Assembly (NCBI GenBank): GCA_029891385.1
Contig: CM057228.1
Coordinates: 27,594,214-27,658,213, forward strand
Reading direction: 5' to 3'
DNA: 64,000 nucleotides
From: Erythroxylum novogranatense
Lineage: Eukaryota; Streptophyta; Magnoliopsida; Malpighiales; Erythroxylaceae
Part shown: in pieces, positions 36,166 to 48,382 of the stretch
Numbering within the stretch: the stretch's first letter is position 1
Layout of the letters: the number at the start of each line of letters is the position of its first letter
Position numbers and translations under genes: made by a program
Notes under the pieces: generated by a model
What the model was told of the DNA's origin: nothing
Database searches by the model: none
What the model saw: the letters and a program-made list of their open reading frames with translations, nothing else

Positions 36166-39100
36166 TCATGGTTTATACCGAATGTATGGGACAAAGAGTT
36201 GTTCCATGCGCAAGATTTTCCGTAGTGGAATAGGTAAAGTTGTGTCCGTCGCGAATTGTGTGGAAGTACCACCCGATGCTAACTTTGCTAAATAATCTGC
36301 AAAGCTATTAACCTCTCGATAAACATGAGCAATGGATGACGTCGAGACAGAAAGTAAACGACGAATATCTGCAAGTTCTGTTTCATATCTCCATGGCCAA
36401 GAGTCTGATTGTTGATTCAATAGCTGCACAATGCTCGAGTTATGCATTTGAACCTATATTTTTTGGAAACCACTGGCAATACAATACTGAAGGCCACATA
36501 CTATGGCTGCTATTTCCATGGCAAAGCTAACATTCAAGTCATAATATCGACACTCAGCAAACAAGAAAGCACCAGTGGCATTGCGTACCACAAATCCCAA
36601 ACCTGAAGGTCCGGGGCATCCGAGCGAGGAACCGTCTGTGTTAAGAACAAAGTCACAATCATCCGGGGGTCTCCAACACAAGGTCACAATCACCGGTTTG
36701 CGAGGCAATTGAAAGTTGCAGTGAAAGGATCTTGATAGATCAACCATTTCCTGTCGAGTCTTTGGAAATAAATTTTGGACTCTCACCATAGAGGAAACAT
36801 GCTGTTTAATCGAAAGAAACAAAGAAGAGGCCGTGGTGGATTTATTCTCATACACAAACAGGTTGCGCATTTTCCAGATTTCCTAGAGGATGAAGTAAGG
36901 TATGACCGAAATGATCACTTTCCGAGCAGTGGCCCCTCGTCCAAGAATGGACCACTCCCGGAGAAATAACCAAAGGTCAGGTGGGAAAGATAAGTGAATA
37001 TGTAACAGAGCGGAAAAATGGCTCCAGATCAGTCTAACCTGGGGACACTCATAAAATGTATGCTGCACACTGTCGGCTGCCAAGGAACAAAAATTACATC
37101 TCGATGGATTGAGAACGAAACCTAGCTTGTTTAATGTTTCCGGAAAAGGTATAATGAAGTTATAGAGACGCCACACAAAGATTGATATCCGCTTTGGCAG
37201 AAACTTATTCTAGGCTTGTCGAAGAGATACACTGATAGGGTTACGAGAGCGTACCAATTCGTATGCTGAGGATAGGCTGAATGTGCCAGTAACCGTCGGC
37301 TTCCAAAGTCGCCGATCTAGACCATGAGAAAACTACTGCAAATGTGAATTTATAAAGGCTGCATGGACAGGTTGCAAGAGAGGTACTATACAACTCAACA
37401 ACTCCTCGTGCTGGGAAAAGAAATCCCGGACAGTGAGGTGAGGGAGAGGAATGTGCTGAGCCTGATCCAGTAGGGAAAAAGCGCCAAGTCCTGACCAGTT
37501 ATCTGTCCAGAATGATACCAAACCAGTGTGGAGAGAAATATGCTCATGTTCTTGTGCAATCCTATCAACTTTAGCAACTCGCCGCCAATGCGTCCTACGT
37601 CGAGCAGTAGGTGATAGAGAGGTAACAAATTTAGCCCATAGACCCACTTGGTTTTTGACTTTCTACCACAACTTAATCGAATAGGCAGCAATAATATCCT
37701 CCAATTTTCAGAATCCCAACCCATTCTCATCCACCTGGAAAAGAGAGGCGATCCCATGAACGCCAATGGCACTTGGAATCATCAAAATAGCTTCCCCATA
37801 AAAACTGTTGGAAGACCTTCTCCATTTTGTGTAAGATGGACTTAGGGGGTTCAATTGCAGTGAAAACGTGTTGTGGGATGGAAGATAAGACATGTTTAAT
37901 CAAAATCATCCGAGCTGCAGGGGATAACCATTTATTCTTCCAGCTACAAACGCGGTGTTCAATTGCCTCGACTAGGTGAGTGAACATACGCTCTGTCTTT
38001 CTGCCTTGAAATAGCCGACAACCCAAATATTGCAATGGGAAAGAGCCAGGGGCCATGTGCAAGAGCTGCAGAACATCTCGTTTATGATTGTGAGTCACAC
38101 CTGTCGATAATAGAAAACAACTTTTGTGTTTGTTGACCTTTTGTCCCGTGGCTGTTTCATAGTCTGCAAGCAAAAGATTTAGTTGAGTTAGTGAGCGTTT
38201 ATCGCTCCGGATAAAGATAATTAAATCGTCTGCAAAGCTTAGATGGGATGGTGCTGCCGAGCTAGAAGGAACTCCATAAGGCTTTATCCGGCCTTGTAGC
38301 ACAATAGATTTCATGGAGCGAGTCAAAGCCTCTGAGACTAAAAGAAACAAGTAAGGGGACAATGGATCTCCTTGTTTAACGCCTCGGGATGATTGAAAGA
38401 AACCCACCGGACTGCCATTCACCAAAATGGAAAACCAGCTGGATTGAAGGGTCCCAATAATCATCTTGATAATCCCGTCATTGAAACCAAAGGCCGCCAT
38501 TATACGGGAGAGGAAAGACCAAGAAACACGGTCAAAAGCTTTCATCATATCCAGTTTGAGAATAATATTGCCACCACGAGCTTTGTAATTAAGAAATTGG
38601 CACAAATCCTGAGCCAACAGTATGTTGTCCACAATATCCCGCCCAGATAAAAAGGCCGATTGCTCAGGGGATATCAACTTTGGTAATACAAGTTTCAATC
38701 GTTCTGTGACTATCTTCGTGAATATTTTGTGTAGGAAGGTACAAAGACTGATTGGTCTAAAGTCGGAGAAAGAATTGACATGTAGCGTTTTCGACAAAAG
38801 AGTAATCAGTGTATTACTTACTGCACGGGGAACCGGAACTCCTAACATAAATTCAGTACAAGCATCAAAGAGATCATGGCAGATGATGTCCCAACAATTA
38901 TGAAAAAATGCTCCACAATATCCATAAACTCCTGGTGCACTAGTAGACGATAAACCCCTGAATGCTTGCTGAACCTCCTCCATTGTAACCGGTTGTAGCA
39001 ACATAAAATTGTCTTCATCCTCAACAAGCCTCGGTATGTAACTTAATAGCCTAGATGTCGCCTCCTCCTCATCATCAACTACCTCCTGTAACAGGAGGGA

Positions 39101-40300
39101 TTGAAAAAATCGAACCGCTTCAAGTTCAATGTGTGTCGGGTCGGTCAACCATTTCCCGTTACCATCTCTAATTTTATGAATCTCCAATCTCGTTCGTTTC
39201 TCCGCCAGAGAAGCGTGAAAGTATGCGGTGTTAGCATCGCCCTCCTTGAGCCATTTCAATCTCATCTTTTGTAGCATAAAATCCTCTTGTTCGTGAAGCC
39301 GTAGCAACAGTTCAACTTTGGATTTATTCAGCTTCATCAGAGTATCGGGTGTCCCAGATTCTTCAAACTCCCGTTCTAACTGCATCACAGCAGTCTCTGC
39401 CAATTTCAAATTAAGAAAGACATCCCCAAAGTTCTCCTTGTTCCACAATCTCAGGCAAGATTTAAGGCGACGAAGCTTAAGGGAAAACCGTAACATACCA
39501 TAACATGCTAATGGTTGATCCCAATTAAGTTTCACCGTGTGGAAGAAATCAGAACGACGTAGCCACATCCGCTGGAATCGGAAAAGCCGTGGACGGGAAA
39601 CCTGCTCCGTGGTAAAGTGGCACAACATCAGACTATGATCAGACCCCATTCTATTTAAGTTCTGGATTGTACAGATCGGAAACAGATCCGACCACTCTGA
39701 AGATACCAATGTCCTATCCAACTTTTTCATGACCCGACCGTTGGATCGATTGCCAACCCAAGTAAATTCGACGCCTTGCGTCAGGAGTTCCAATAGGTTG
39801 CAAGAAGTGATGAAGGTGTTGAAATCATCAATAGATGCAAGTTCAGGAGAGCCAAGACCATTATATTCATCAAGAGTGCGGATGACATTAAAATCGCCCC
39901 CCAATAACCATGGTGTATTAGCATGAGCAGCTCGAAAAGCACATAATTCAGACCGTAAAGCAAAACGATCCCGTCTTGTCGACTTCGCATAGACTACAGA
40001 GATGTAAAAAGTTGTTGGCACAGTGACATGTGTTAATTGCAAGTGCATAACTTGTTCGGTGCCATGTAGAAGCGTAACAGTATAGGCATTGGAAAAGAGG
40101 GCCCAGATTTTATTTGTATCAGAGACATAGCCTGATGTGAAGTGTAACTTCCTCAGCAGACTATCTAGAAAGGCAGGTTGCACCATTGGCTCTATCACGA
40201 AGACTGCAGATAACTTGTACATTGCAGTTAGAAAATTTAAACGACGTTGGGTGGCCTGGTTACCCACCCTACGTAAGTTCCAAATTAGGCTATTAATCAT
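36166..40300 (-). pseudogene. LINE ORF2: endonuclease-RT-RNase H
   Basis: The enzyme nicks target DNA and copies LINE RNA by target-primed reverse transcription. The first 857 codons (40,300-37,727) are open. The APE endonuclease has WNLRRVGN, IEP, GGDFNVI and GSDHSLM. RT blocks include FRPISLCTFLHKI, LKLDMMKAFDRVSW, GVKQGDPLSPYLF and the catalytic LSFADDLIIF. The frame then shifts near 37,730-37,650 and again before 37,176. The Cys/His motif (CNFCSLAADSVQHTFYEC) follows, then RNase H with NTDGSS, AMEIAA and HVYREVNSFADYLAK. The RNase H has one in-frame TAG near 36,454. The architecture is normal for plant L1-type LINEs with RNase H. Confidence 0.9.
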
Positions 40301-40302
40301 GA

Positions 40303-41850
40303 TTAATTGGCGGAATAAGTAATATGCGGAGCTCTCGCCGATCGGCGAAGAGATTCAGTATCAAAAGTTACTTTCTTATTCTTCGAGCCCGGAGGACATC
40401 CCCGTTTCGGTAGAGTTGTTTCTCCTTCATATTGAACCATTCTGAAAATTTTCACATTCAGTTGACCGGAATCTGTGCCAAGCCAGAAATCGTCTTGGAC
40501 TATAGTTGGCGAATAACCCACGTCGGAGTTGACCGAGGGGAGCAGAACATCAGCTGAGTAATTATGAATGCATGCAGGTGAAGCCTTATCAATTTTGGCT
40601 ACCTAATTAGAAACCCCAGAAGTATCCTCCAATACAATGGCAGTATTATCAATCATTTTTTGTTTTTTTGATTCAGTGCAGAAAGCAGAGGGCATAATAT
40701 CAGGGACGGATGGTTCAGAGAAGTTGGTGCAGTCATTTGCTGTATCCTTCACCGTGGCATCATCAAATTCAATAAATTCGTCACGGGAGAGTGAAGTTAG
40801 ACGAACATGTTGGACAGAATGGCCAGTGGCCTCGTCGGGCTTAGGCAAATTCACAAATTGAGAACACGGTGTGTCGGAAGCGTTAGCTGCGGTCATCTGA
40901 GGAGGAGCAGCGGACGCCGCTGGCTCAATAACAGGGAGAAATGGAGAACCAGAGGGATTGGGAGGAGATACCTCCTGGGCTGGCTCAGGCAGGCCAGATG
41001 GCCCAATATCAGCAGAGTCTTTAGCCTTCCAAACCTGAACAGGAGCAGAGGGTGGAGCCAAGGCAATTCCGCTAACTGAGTTGTTAGCAGAGGAAGAAGG
41101 CGTGAGTCTATGACAACAATCAGCTATCTTATGACCAACCTTCCGACAATGGCGACAGTAGGAGGGCAAATTTTCATACAGCACCGATTGGAAGTATGGA
41201 TTGTCTTCCGTTCCCAAATGCAAACGAGATGGCAGCTCATGCAATAGATCCACTTCAATACACACTCTAGCAATCGAGGGCCGAGATAGATTTAGAGTTG
41301 GGACATCGATTTTCAGTGGAAACCCGATCATTGTTGCCGTCCAATGTAGGTATTGTTCATTGAAGCAGTGAATCGGCAATCCCGCAAAAGAAACCCAGAT
41401 TGGAACAACAGAGGATTCGTGATCTGGGTGGAAATCTGGCGCCCACTTAAAAACTCGCATGATGTGTCTGTCGAAGGTCCAGAGAGCTCTCAGCCAGCAA
41501 CGCTGGTAATCTTCCTCTAGGTCAAAGCAGATGAGGACATGTCGGAAGTCGATCATGCCCAGGGAAAAATTAACCCTAAATCCGATCTTATCAAACGATG
41601 TCCGCAGAAATTCCATCTTCTACTACCAGAAAATTTCCCAACCGGCGCCGATCTAAGCGGAGGCGAGAAGTTGAGCTTCCTCCATTGAGAAAAAACGTCG
41701 ACTCCCTTTGTACATACGGGGCCGAGACTCGATGGAGACCGCAGACGGCTGCGGTTGCAACATCATCCGGGGGGATGGTTTGGCACCAGTGAGAGCCTGG
41801 GCGAAGGAGCGCATGCCTGCCGGAGGAGGGGCCGACGAGATGCCGGCCAT
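40303..41850 (-). pseudogene. LINE ORF1 (DUF4283 / zinc-knuckle, nucleic-acid binding)
   Basis: ORF1 proteins bind LINE RNA to form the retrotransposition particle. The likely start is MAGISSAPP at 41,850. The frame meets stops near 41,655 and 41,620, where a small indel probably lies, then is open from 41,616 to 40,603 in the same register. That part shows the DUF4283 pattern (RHVLICFDLEEDYQRCWLR, MRVFKWAPDF, IWVSFAGLPIH) followed by a zinc knuckle CRHCRKVGHKIADC. A single TAA near 40,603 separates a C-terminal piece ending with KRGCPPGSKNKK, which looks like an AT-hook motif (KRGRPPGSKNKK) with R changed to C. It ends 2 nt before the ORF2 ATG. Confidence 0.85.
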
Positions 41851-41946
41851 GGCCGCCTGTTGTGTGAATCGCCGATCGATCGCCCTTCAATAGCCAAGAT
41901 TATAAATTTTCAAACTTAAAAGTTTTTATCTTTTCACATATTTTTT

Positions 41947-41962
41947 TAATAACAATAACAAT
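41947..41962. repeat. Probable LINE target-site duplication, right
   Basis: TAATAACAATAACAAT, identical to 36,042-36,057. Confidence 0.6.
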
Positions 41963-42057
41963 AATTACTATTGTTATTATTATTATTATCATTCTTCGTA
42001 AATTTATTCATTATAACAAATTAATAATAACAATAACAATAATTATAATTGTAATGC

Positions 42058-42124
<67 letters not shown>

Positions 42125-42208
42125 CATCATATTAATAATATTTCTTTTAATAAGGATCATAAAATAAAATTCATTATAATAATATAAAAATATTAATAAT
42201 AACAAAAG

Positions 42209-42315
42209 AAGCTGTGGCTTCATGAGCTTGGCCTTTACAATGTCAGGGTAGCGAGGGCGACCCTCCCCTTTTAAAGGCCAGTCTGAGGGCCACCAATGAC
42301 CCTCATGAGTTCTTT
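42209..42315. other. GC-rich island 1 in AAT block
   Basis: About 105 bp of mixed sequence containing GCGAGGGCGACCCTC and ending CCTCATGAG, with CTTCATGAG near its left edge. It shares words with island 2. The origin is unknown. Confidence 0.6.
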
Positions 42316-42989
42316 TGTTATTATTAATTTTTATATTATTATAATGAAATTGCTTATTATTATTAACCATTTTGTTATCGTTTAAAATTATTGTTGTTCT
42401 TTAATTATTCTAATTAACTTAATTGTTTAAGGTTTTGATATTTATTAATTTTCTACTTACTCTTATTCTTGTTATTATTAAATTATTTATTCCTTAATGA
42501 TATTAAATAATATCATAAAATTCTGATTATTTTTAATTTGGTGCTTAGCAAAATTTTAATGATAATAATAATAATAATGATGAAAATAACAATAATAGTA
42601 ATAATAATAATCATATTTAATATTAATAAGGAATTTGATAATATTCATAATAATAATATTTAATAAATAAGGCACAATAAATTTAATAATAATATTTTAC
42701 AGTAATTACAATAATAAAAAATTAATTAATAAATTTATGAAGAATGATAATAATAATAATAATAATAATAATAATAGATAAAAACAATAATGATGATAAT
42801 AATAATATTAATAAGGAATTTAATAATAATAATAATAATAATAATTAATTTTATAAATACTATGCATTAATTTAATAATAATATTTAACAGTAAATTTAC
42901 GAATCATAATAACAATGAAAAATAATAAGGATTTTGTCAGGGAACATTATAATAATACGGACATATGTTGAATAATAATAATAATAATG

Positions 42990-43165
42990 AGGTTAGGCCA
43001 GCCTCGCGAGGGCGAGCCCTCGCCCTCACTAGGATGGCCATTTGTTGGCGACCTCATGAGGCAAGCGCGCCTCATGAAGTTGCCAGAATTGGCTAGCGTC
43101 GTGAGGGCGACAGCTAATCCTCGCGAACTGCCAGAAAATGGACAGCGCCCTTGCGAGTCCAGTTC
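42990..43165. other. GC-rich island 2 with hairpin
   Basis: About 175 bp, GC-rich, containing a perfect 9-bp stem GAGGGCGAG-CC-CTCGCCCTC at 43,008-43,027 and the words CCTCATGAGG and GCGCCTCATGA. It resembles island 1 in vocabulary and may be a degraded foldback element. Confidence 0.6.
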
Positions 43166-44044
43166 ATTTTCTCTACTTACTATTGTTCTTATTATTAAAA
43201 TAACTATTTATATAACAGTAATAATAATAATAATAACAATATTTAATATTAATTAGGGATTTAATAATATTTTAATAAATTTTAATAAATACTACACAAT
43301 AAATTTGATTATAGTATTTAGCATAATAATAATAATAAAATAAAATTAATTAATAAATTTACGAAGAATGATAATAATAATGATCAAAATAATAGTAATA
43401 ATAATAACAAATGACAATAATAATATTAATAAGGAATGTAATAATAATAATAATAATTATTAATTTTATATATCTTGTGCAATAAATTTAATAATAATAT
43501 TTACCGTGCTAATTTTGTATTAAGTAATTATTATTCATCATTTAATTATTGTTAACAATTATTATGGTTATTTAATTATTCTTATTAATTTAACTATTAA
43601 AAATGGGCTTTACGATTAATTCTCTACTTACTATTGTTATTCTTATTAAAATAACTATTTATTTATTAATGATATTAAATAATATAATAAAATTCTGATT
43701 ATTTTTAATTTGGTTCTGAGCTAAATTTTAATGATAATGATAATAATAATATCATAAATATGTTATTTATAAGTTATAAATAATAACAAACATTTTAATG
43801 ATAATAATAATAATAATGATGCAACTAAAATAGCAGTAATAATAATTATAATATTTAATATTAATAAGGATTTTAATAATAATAATAAATTTAAATAAAT
43901 ACTGTGCAATAAATTTAATAATAATATTTAATAGTAATTATAATAATAGAAACTAATTAATTAATAAATTTACGAAGAATGAGAATAATAATAATAATAA
44001 TAGTAATTATAATAACAGTGACAATAATAATATTAATAAGGAAT

Positions 44045-44145
<101 letters not shown>

Positions 44146-44516
44146 TAATTTTATAAATCTGTGCAATAAATTTAATAATAATATTTAACAGATAAATTCT
44201 GAATAATAATAATTAATTAATACACTTTATAATAATAAGGAATTTCATAATGTTATGAATAATACTAAATATTTTTAATAATAATATTACATTTGTTAAT
44301 AAAACTAATATACAATTAAAATCTCCTAAGTCAATAATAATAATAATTACAATGATAATATTAATAATAATTAAATTAATAATGTATTATTATTGTCATT
44401 ATTATTATTACTATTACTATTAATATTATTATTATTATTCTTCGTTAATTTAGTCATTATACTAAATTAATAATAACAATAACAATAATTATAATTATAA
44501 TTATAATTATAATGCA

Positions 44517-44567
<51 letters not shown>

Positions 44568-44599
44568 CATAATAATAATAAACATTCATTGACCTTTTA

Positions 44600-45778
44600 T
44601 GTAAATAATTCATGAGAAAAGAAACGAGGAAAAGCGAAGAATGGTTATCAATTATCGAAAATTAAATGAAGCAACCATTGGAGATGCTTATAAATTACCG
44701 AAAAGATTATATTATCAACAAATTAAAAGGTCATATCTCGGTTTACTACCTTAGATGCTAAATCGGGTTATTGGCAATTAAGATTACATGAGAATACAAA
44801 AGCACTTACGGCATTTACTTGTCCTCCTAAAAACACTATCAATGGAATGTTTTACCCTTTGGATTAAAACAAGCCCTAGTATTTATCAACGATTTATGGA
44901 TAATAATCTACAAGGATTAGAAGAATTTTCTTTGTCTATATAGATGACATTATTATTTATTCTAATCAAGATAAAATGATCATTTAAAGAAAGTCAAAAT
45001 TATATTACAACGTTGTAAAGATAAAGGATTAATTTTAAGCAAAACTAAAGCTAAAATAGCGCAACAAACTATTGAATATTTAGGTATACAATTTAATCAT
45101 CATGGTTATTTACAATTACAACCTAATATCTTACAAAAACTACAAGAATTTCCCGATCAATTCTCTCATAGAAAACAAATTCAACAATTTTTAGGCTTAT
45201 TAAATTATATTTCTGATCAAGGATTTTTAAAGGACTTAGCCAAACAAAGAAGACTTTTACAGAAAAAATGCAGTATAAATCAGCAATGGCAATGGACTAT
45301 CCAGGATACAGAAGCAGTTCAACGATTAAAAACTCTCTGTAAGGATCTTCCTAAACTCTATAATTATAATACAAAAGATGAATTACTAGTCCAACTGGAC
45401 GCAAGCAATGATACATGGGCAGGATGCCTTTTGGCAAAACCCCCAAAGCACAAAAAGCACTATCTTTGTAAGTACATAAATGGAACATTTAATTCTACGA
45501 AATTAAATTATCCCATTCATGAAAAAGAAGCACTAGCCTGTCTCAAAACATTGAGAAAATGGCGCATAGATTTACTACCAGTGACATTCACCATTCATAC
45601 TAATTCTCAGTATTTATGTGGATTCACTAAGTATCAAATTACTACAAGCACTAATTATAATCAAGGACGACTCATCCGTTGGCAGCTCGAATTAGGTCAG
45701 TATCAATTTCATATTCATTATATTAAATCAGCTAATAATTTTCTTGCAGATATATTAACTCGAGAATGGAAGGATTAA
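44600..45778 (+). pseudogene. EPRV plus copy: Pol C-terminal part (RT-RNase H)
   Basis: The RT region opens with MVINYRKLNEATIGDAY (44,641) and includes an LDAKSGYW block and the catalytic YIDD motif (about 44,938). RNase H begins with LVQLDASNDTW (45,388) and closes with FLADILTREWKD (45,778). Function: copies the pregenomic RNA to DNA. Small deletions shift the frame near 44,695, around the YIDD region, and near 45,437; RNase H is open from 45,431 on. The stop overlaps the TAV start by 13 nt in another frame, typical of compact caulimovirid genomes. Confidence 0.9.
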
Positions 45779-47209
45779 TAGCACAATTAGAAACTACTAT
45801 TGCATTAAAGGAAGCAGAATTGACGGAGTTACACCTCCAAAGTATGAACATCCAAGTTCAACAAGAAACAGTCACTAAAGATCTTGAACGATTAAAGCAA
45901 ACACTCCTTATGCTACAACCAAAGGAGCAAATACCTATCACAAAAGCATCATCATCATCAGTTTCGACTATTACTCTCAAAACCGCAACACCTGAAAAAC
46001 CATTATGCCACATAAAAGAAACCCAATCAGCAATTAGATCAGATTCTACTATCTCTAAAGCATCAGTTTCCCTTCCGGTGAAACCCTCTAGTCCCTCATT
46101 ACCACAAAAGACCGCAGATCATCAAAAATCTAAGCACTATGTCATTTATAATGGCCCTTTTGCAGGAATCTATGATCAATGGCATAAAGCAGCCATTCAT
46201 ATTACCGGTAAAAGCAGCGTTATACATAAGAGTTTCTCTACAAAAGCAGAAGCTGAAAAATCCTATCAGGAATTTCAGCATCCATCACTTCGCCCACAAT
46301 ACAAGACAGTATTACAAACACCAGCAGCACCAGTCTCAAAGCTGATTACTTTGGGAAAATCAATTGATATGGAACGTATTCATTGAGTTCCAGCTAAAGC
46401 ATTGCATGAAGAAGCAAAAGTATTAACATCAGAAATGTTCATAGATTGTTTTCAAGCATTGAATCATTGGACAGACGAAATGAAGCACTTCCAATATTAT
46501 CCTCAGAATCGTGGCCGCTATGGTCCTAAAGCAGTCATCTTCCCGGGAGCAGACCCATTAACAACATATCTACTATTTCAGAGTGGATTAGCAGATACAA
46601 TTTATCTCCAAGATTTGAAATTACTAGCAGACTTTTCCTACGGATTAGTCAGCGCCATCAAGCAATACAAGGATAGATTTGCCAAAGAGCGAGAATTATA
46701 CATTAAGGTATACAGCAGCTATCCTATTTTTGAAGCAACTGAAGCAGAAAATGCTATTCAAGCAGCAATTAAAGCACCAAGGATTGCCTTTCTTCAAATT
46801 GGAGTAAGCAATCTTCAATATCCACCAATTGACGAAGCACCTCATTATGAATTCACTTGGGACTTAGTCAATAAGTTCAATTTGAATTGTCTTGAAGAGT
46901 CTACAATCGCTGTATCAAGATTCATCCGAATCAACCATCAAGATCAACTATCGCGGAAATTACATCTTATTAACCTCTACATATAAAAATCCCATTTTAT
47001 CTAATGAATTACCAGTGCTACAACGATTTCAAGCACCATTCAATGATCTATCAGAATGTTTTCACGACCTCAGCATAGCATGGAAAGAAGCTATTTGCAA
47101 ACAATTACAAGACTACCCTACTCATAGGTGTAGGCATTGTCCAACATCGTCAAAAGCACAAGAAGCAAACAGTACTACCGATGACGAGCTCATTATTATT
47201 GAAGAATAA
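45766..47209 (+). pseudogene. EPRV plus copy: TAV / viroplasmin
   Basis: The translational transactivator and inclusion-body protein of caulimovirids lets ribosomes reinitiate on the polycistronic pregenomic RNA. An N-terminal coiled coil (ATG 45,766) is followed by a Ser/Thr/Pro-rich linker and the viroplasmin (RNase H1-like hybrid-binding) domain YVIYNGPFAGIYDQWHKA at ~46,138. The C-terminal part is open from 46,402 and ends with a CRHC motif and an acidic DDELIIIEE tail. Breaks: an in-frame TGA at 46,384 and a 1-nt deletion near 46,893 that splits the last ~100 codons into another frame. The minus copy lacks both. Confidence 0.9.
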
Positions 47210-47428
47210 TCTGTCAAAGTCTCAGACAAAGCACTAAAGCATCAATAATGTAGGTCTTTAAGTTCAGACCGCCCATCTGTACATACTTTAGTCTTTTTCA
47301 AATTAGCATCTTTTCTTTATGACTTGTAAGTTGTCAATTTTGGCATCTTACTTTTACTTTTTCTTTTACTTTACTTTTACTTTTCTTTACGTTACATCGT
47401 ATGCATACGTTTTATTCCTTTTCGTTTC

Positions 47429-47438
47429 TATAAATATA
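47429..47438 (+). promoter_or_regulatory. EPRV pregenomic RNA promoter, TATA box (plus copy)
   Basis: TATAAATATA lies about 220 bp after the TAV stop in the large intergenic region; transcription would start near 47,460-47,470. The same sequence context is conserved in the minus copy (58,281-58,272). This is the place of the 35S-like promoter in caulimovirids. Confidence 0.75.
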
Positions 47439-47552
47439 TGGCTTGGGTGTCTATAACGGACACAGCAAGATTTCCATACATTACTCTCTCTGACTTCTCT
47501 CTTCGCGTTTAAGTCTAAGATTGACGTTCAAGCGAATTTCCAGAAGAATCAG

Positions 47553-47817
47553 GTTTGTAATTTATGATTTCGTGTTGTCACATTATTATCACAAGCATTA
47601 TAATTATTATCATACTTCTCTATTTTCTTCTCCAAATATTTCTAGCATTGTTATGATGATTATCTTTGATAAAATTATTATCATATTAATTTATTTCATT
47701 ATTGCTATCATTCATACATTAATATGTTATACGATCATTAGCATTCTTAAGATTATTCAATTTATTATTATTATCTTCAAAATATTTTCAAGACTCACAC
47801 AATTTTAAACTTTTCAG
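47553..47817 (+). other. EPRV leader: AT-rich segment, possible intron
   Basis: The leader between promoter and first ATG-led small ORF holds an AT-rich frame of Ile/Tyr-rich codons (47,521-47,808), also open in the minus copy (58,142-57,906) but without a conserved upstream ATG. Its borders look like splice sites: AG/GTTTGT at 47,552/47,553 here, a better GTAAGA at 58,171 in the minus copy, and ACTTTTCAG ending at 47,817, directly before the ATG at 47,819. I favour a leader intron over a membrane protein. Confidence 0.45.
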
Positions 47818-47818
47818 T

Positions 47819-48132
47819 ATGGCTCAATCATATTTCCGATCAAAAGAACTATCAAACAACAAATTCATGATTTAGATGCGAGAAAAAGAACACTATGAAG
47901 GCGAAAATCAAAGCTATTGCTCATAATAAGCATGCATATAATATTCTTCAAGATTCGGTCTTAAAAACCAATCAATCATCCACTTTATGAAGATGCAGAA
48001 AATTCTCACTCTCGCTACTACTATGCTACAACAATCAACCTCATTTATTCAGGTTTTAGATATATGTATTCAAGAAATAATAGTCTCTCGGCGTCTTCTT
48101 GTATCAAAATTATCATTCTTATTATATAATAA
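47819..48132 (+). pseudogene. EPRV plus copy: small ORF A
   Basis: The first ATG (MAQSYFR) after the leader lies 2 nt after an AG splice-like site. About 100 codons would be needed to reach the next ORF, but the frame is broken by indels after ~15 codons. A later in-frame piece (48,000-48,120) contains TTMLQQSTSFIQ. A copy starts at 57,895 on the minus strand and a third is cut by the window end. No domain is recognised; composition suggests a helical protein. Confidence 0.45.
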
Positions 48133-48374
48133 ATGGCTTATTTTGATTATCGACGATCTCTTAAGCAACGTATTCAATATTATTTAGAAATTGAACAAGA
48201 ACAAAAGAAGTTTATGCAATTATACAAAGATCATATAAAATTAGCTAAAGAAAATCAATGTTCTCAACTTTTTATAAATGCTAAAATTTTACTCGATCAA
48301 AGCAGAATATATTTATAATTCAATAAGCAGATAGACAAGAATTACAACATGAAATGGAATTACTTATTGATTAA
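48133..48374 (+). CDS. EPRV plus copy: small ORF B, helical
   Basis: It begins MAYFDYRRSLKQ and is rich in Gln/Glu/Lys with a predicted long helix (EIEQEQKKFMQLYKDHIKLA). Open for 62 codons here; a small indel near 48,315 separates the last ~20 codons. The minus copies begin at 57,582 and 63,776. The ATG follows TAATAA, so it would directly abut ORF A. Function unknown; caulimovirids encode small helical virion- or vector-associated proteins, but I see no specific match. Confidence 0.5.
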
Positions 48375-48382
48375 GCACCATC

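Larger units (their letters stand above)
36058..41946 (-). mobile_element. L1-clade LINE, near full length (5.9 kb)
   Basis: A non-LTR retrotransposon on the minus strand with a 5' UTR (~41,946-41,851), ORF1, ORF2 (endonuclease, reverse transcriptase, cysteine motif, RNase H) and a 3' end of short (AAATA)n repeats after CCCCCC (36,084-36,058). It is flanked by a probable 15-16-bp target duplication. Its GC content is much higher than the surrounding AAT block. Frameshifts and stops in both ORFs show it is inactive, but structure is complete end to end. Confidence 0.88.

Noticed and set aside
47521..47808. Hydrophobic viral membrane protein in the leader
   Set aside because: No conserved ATG, extreme AT bias, and splice-like borders make an intron or plain leader more likely.
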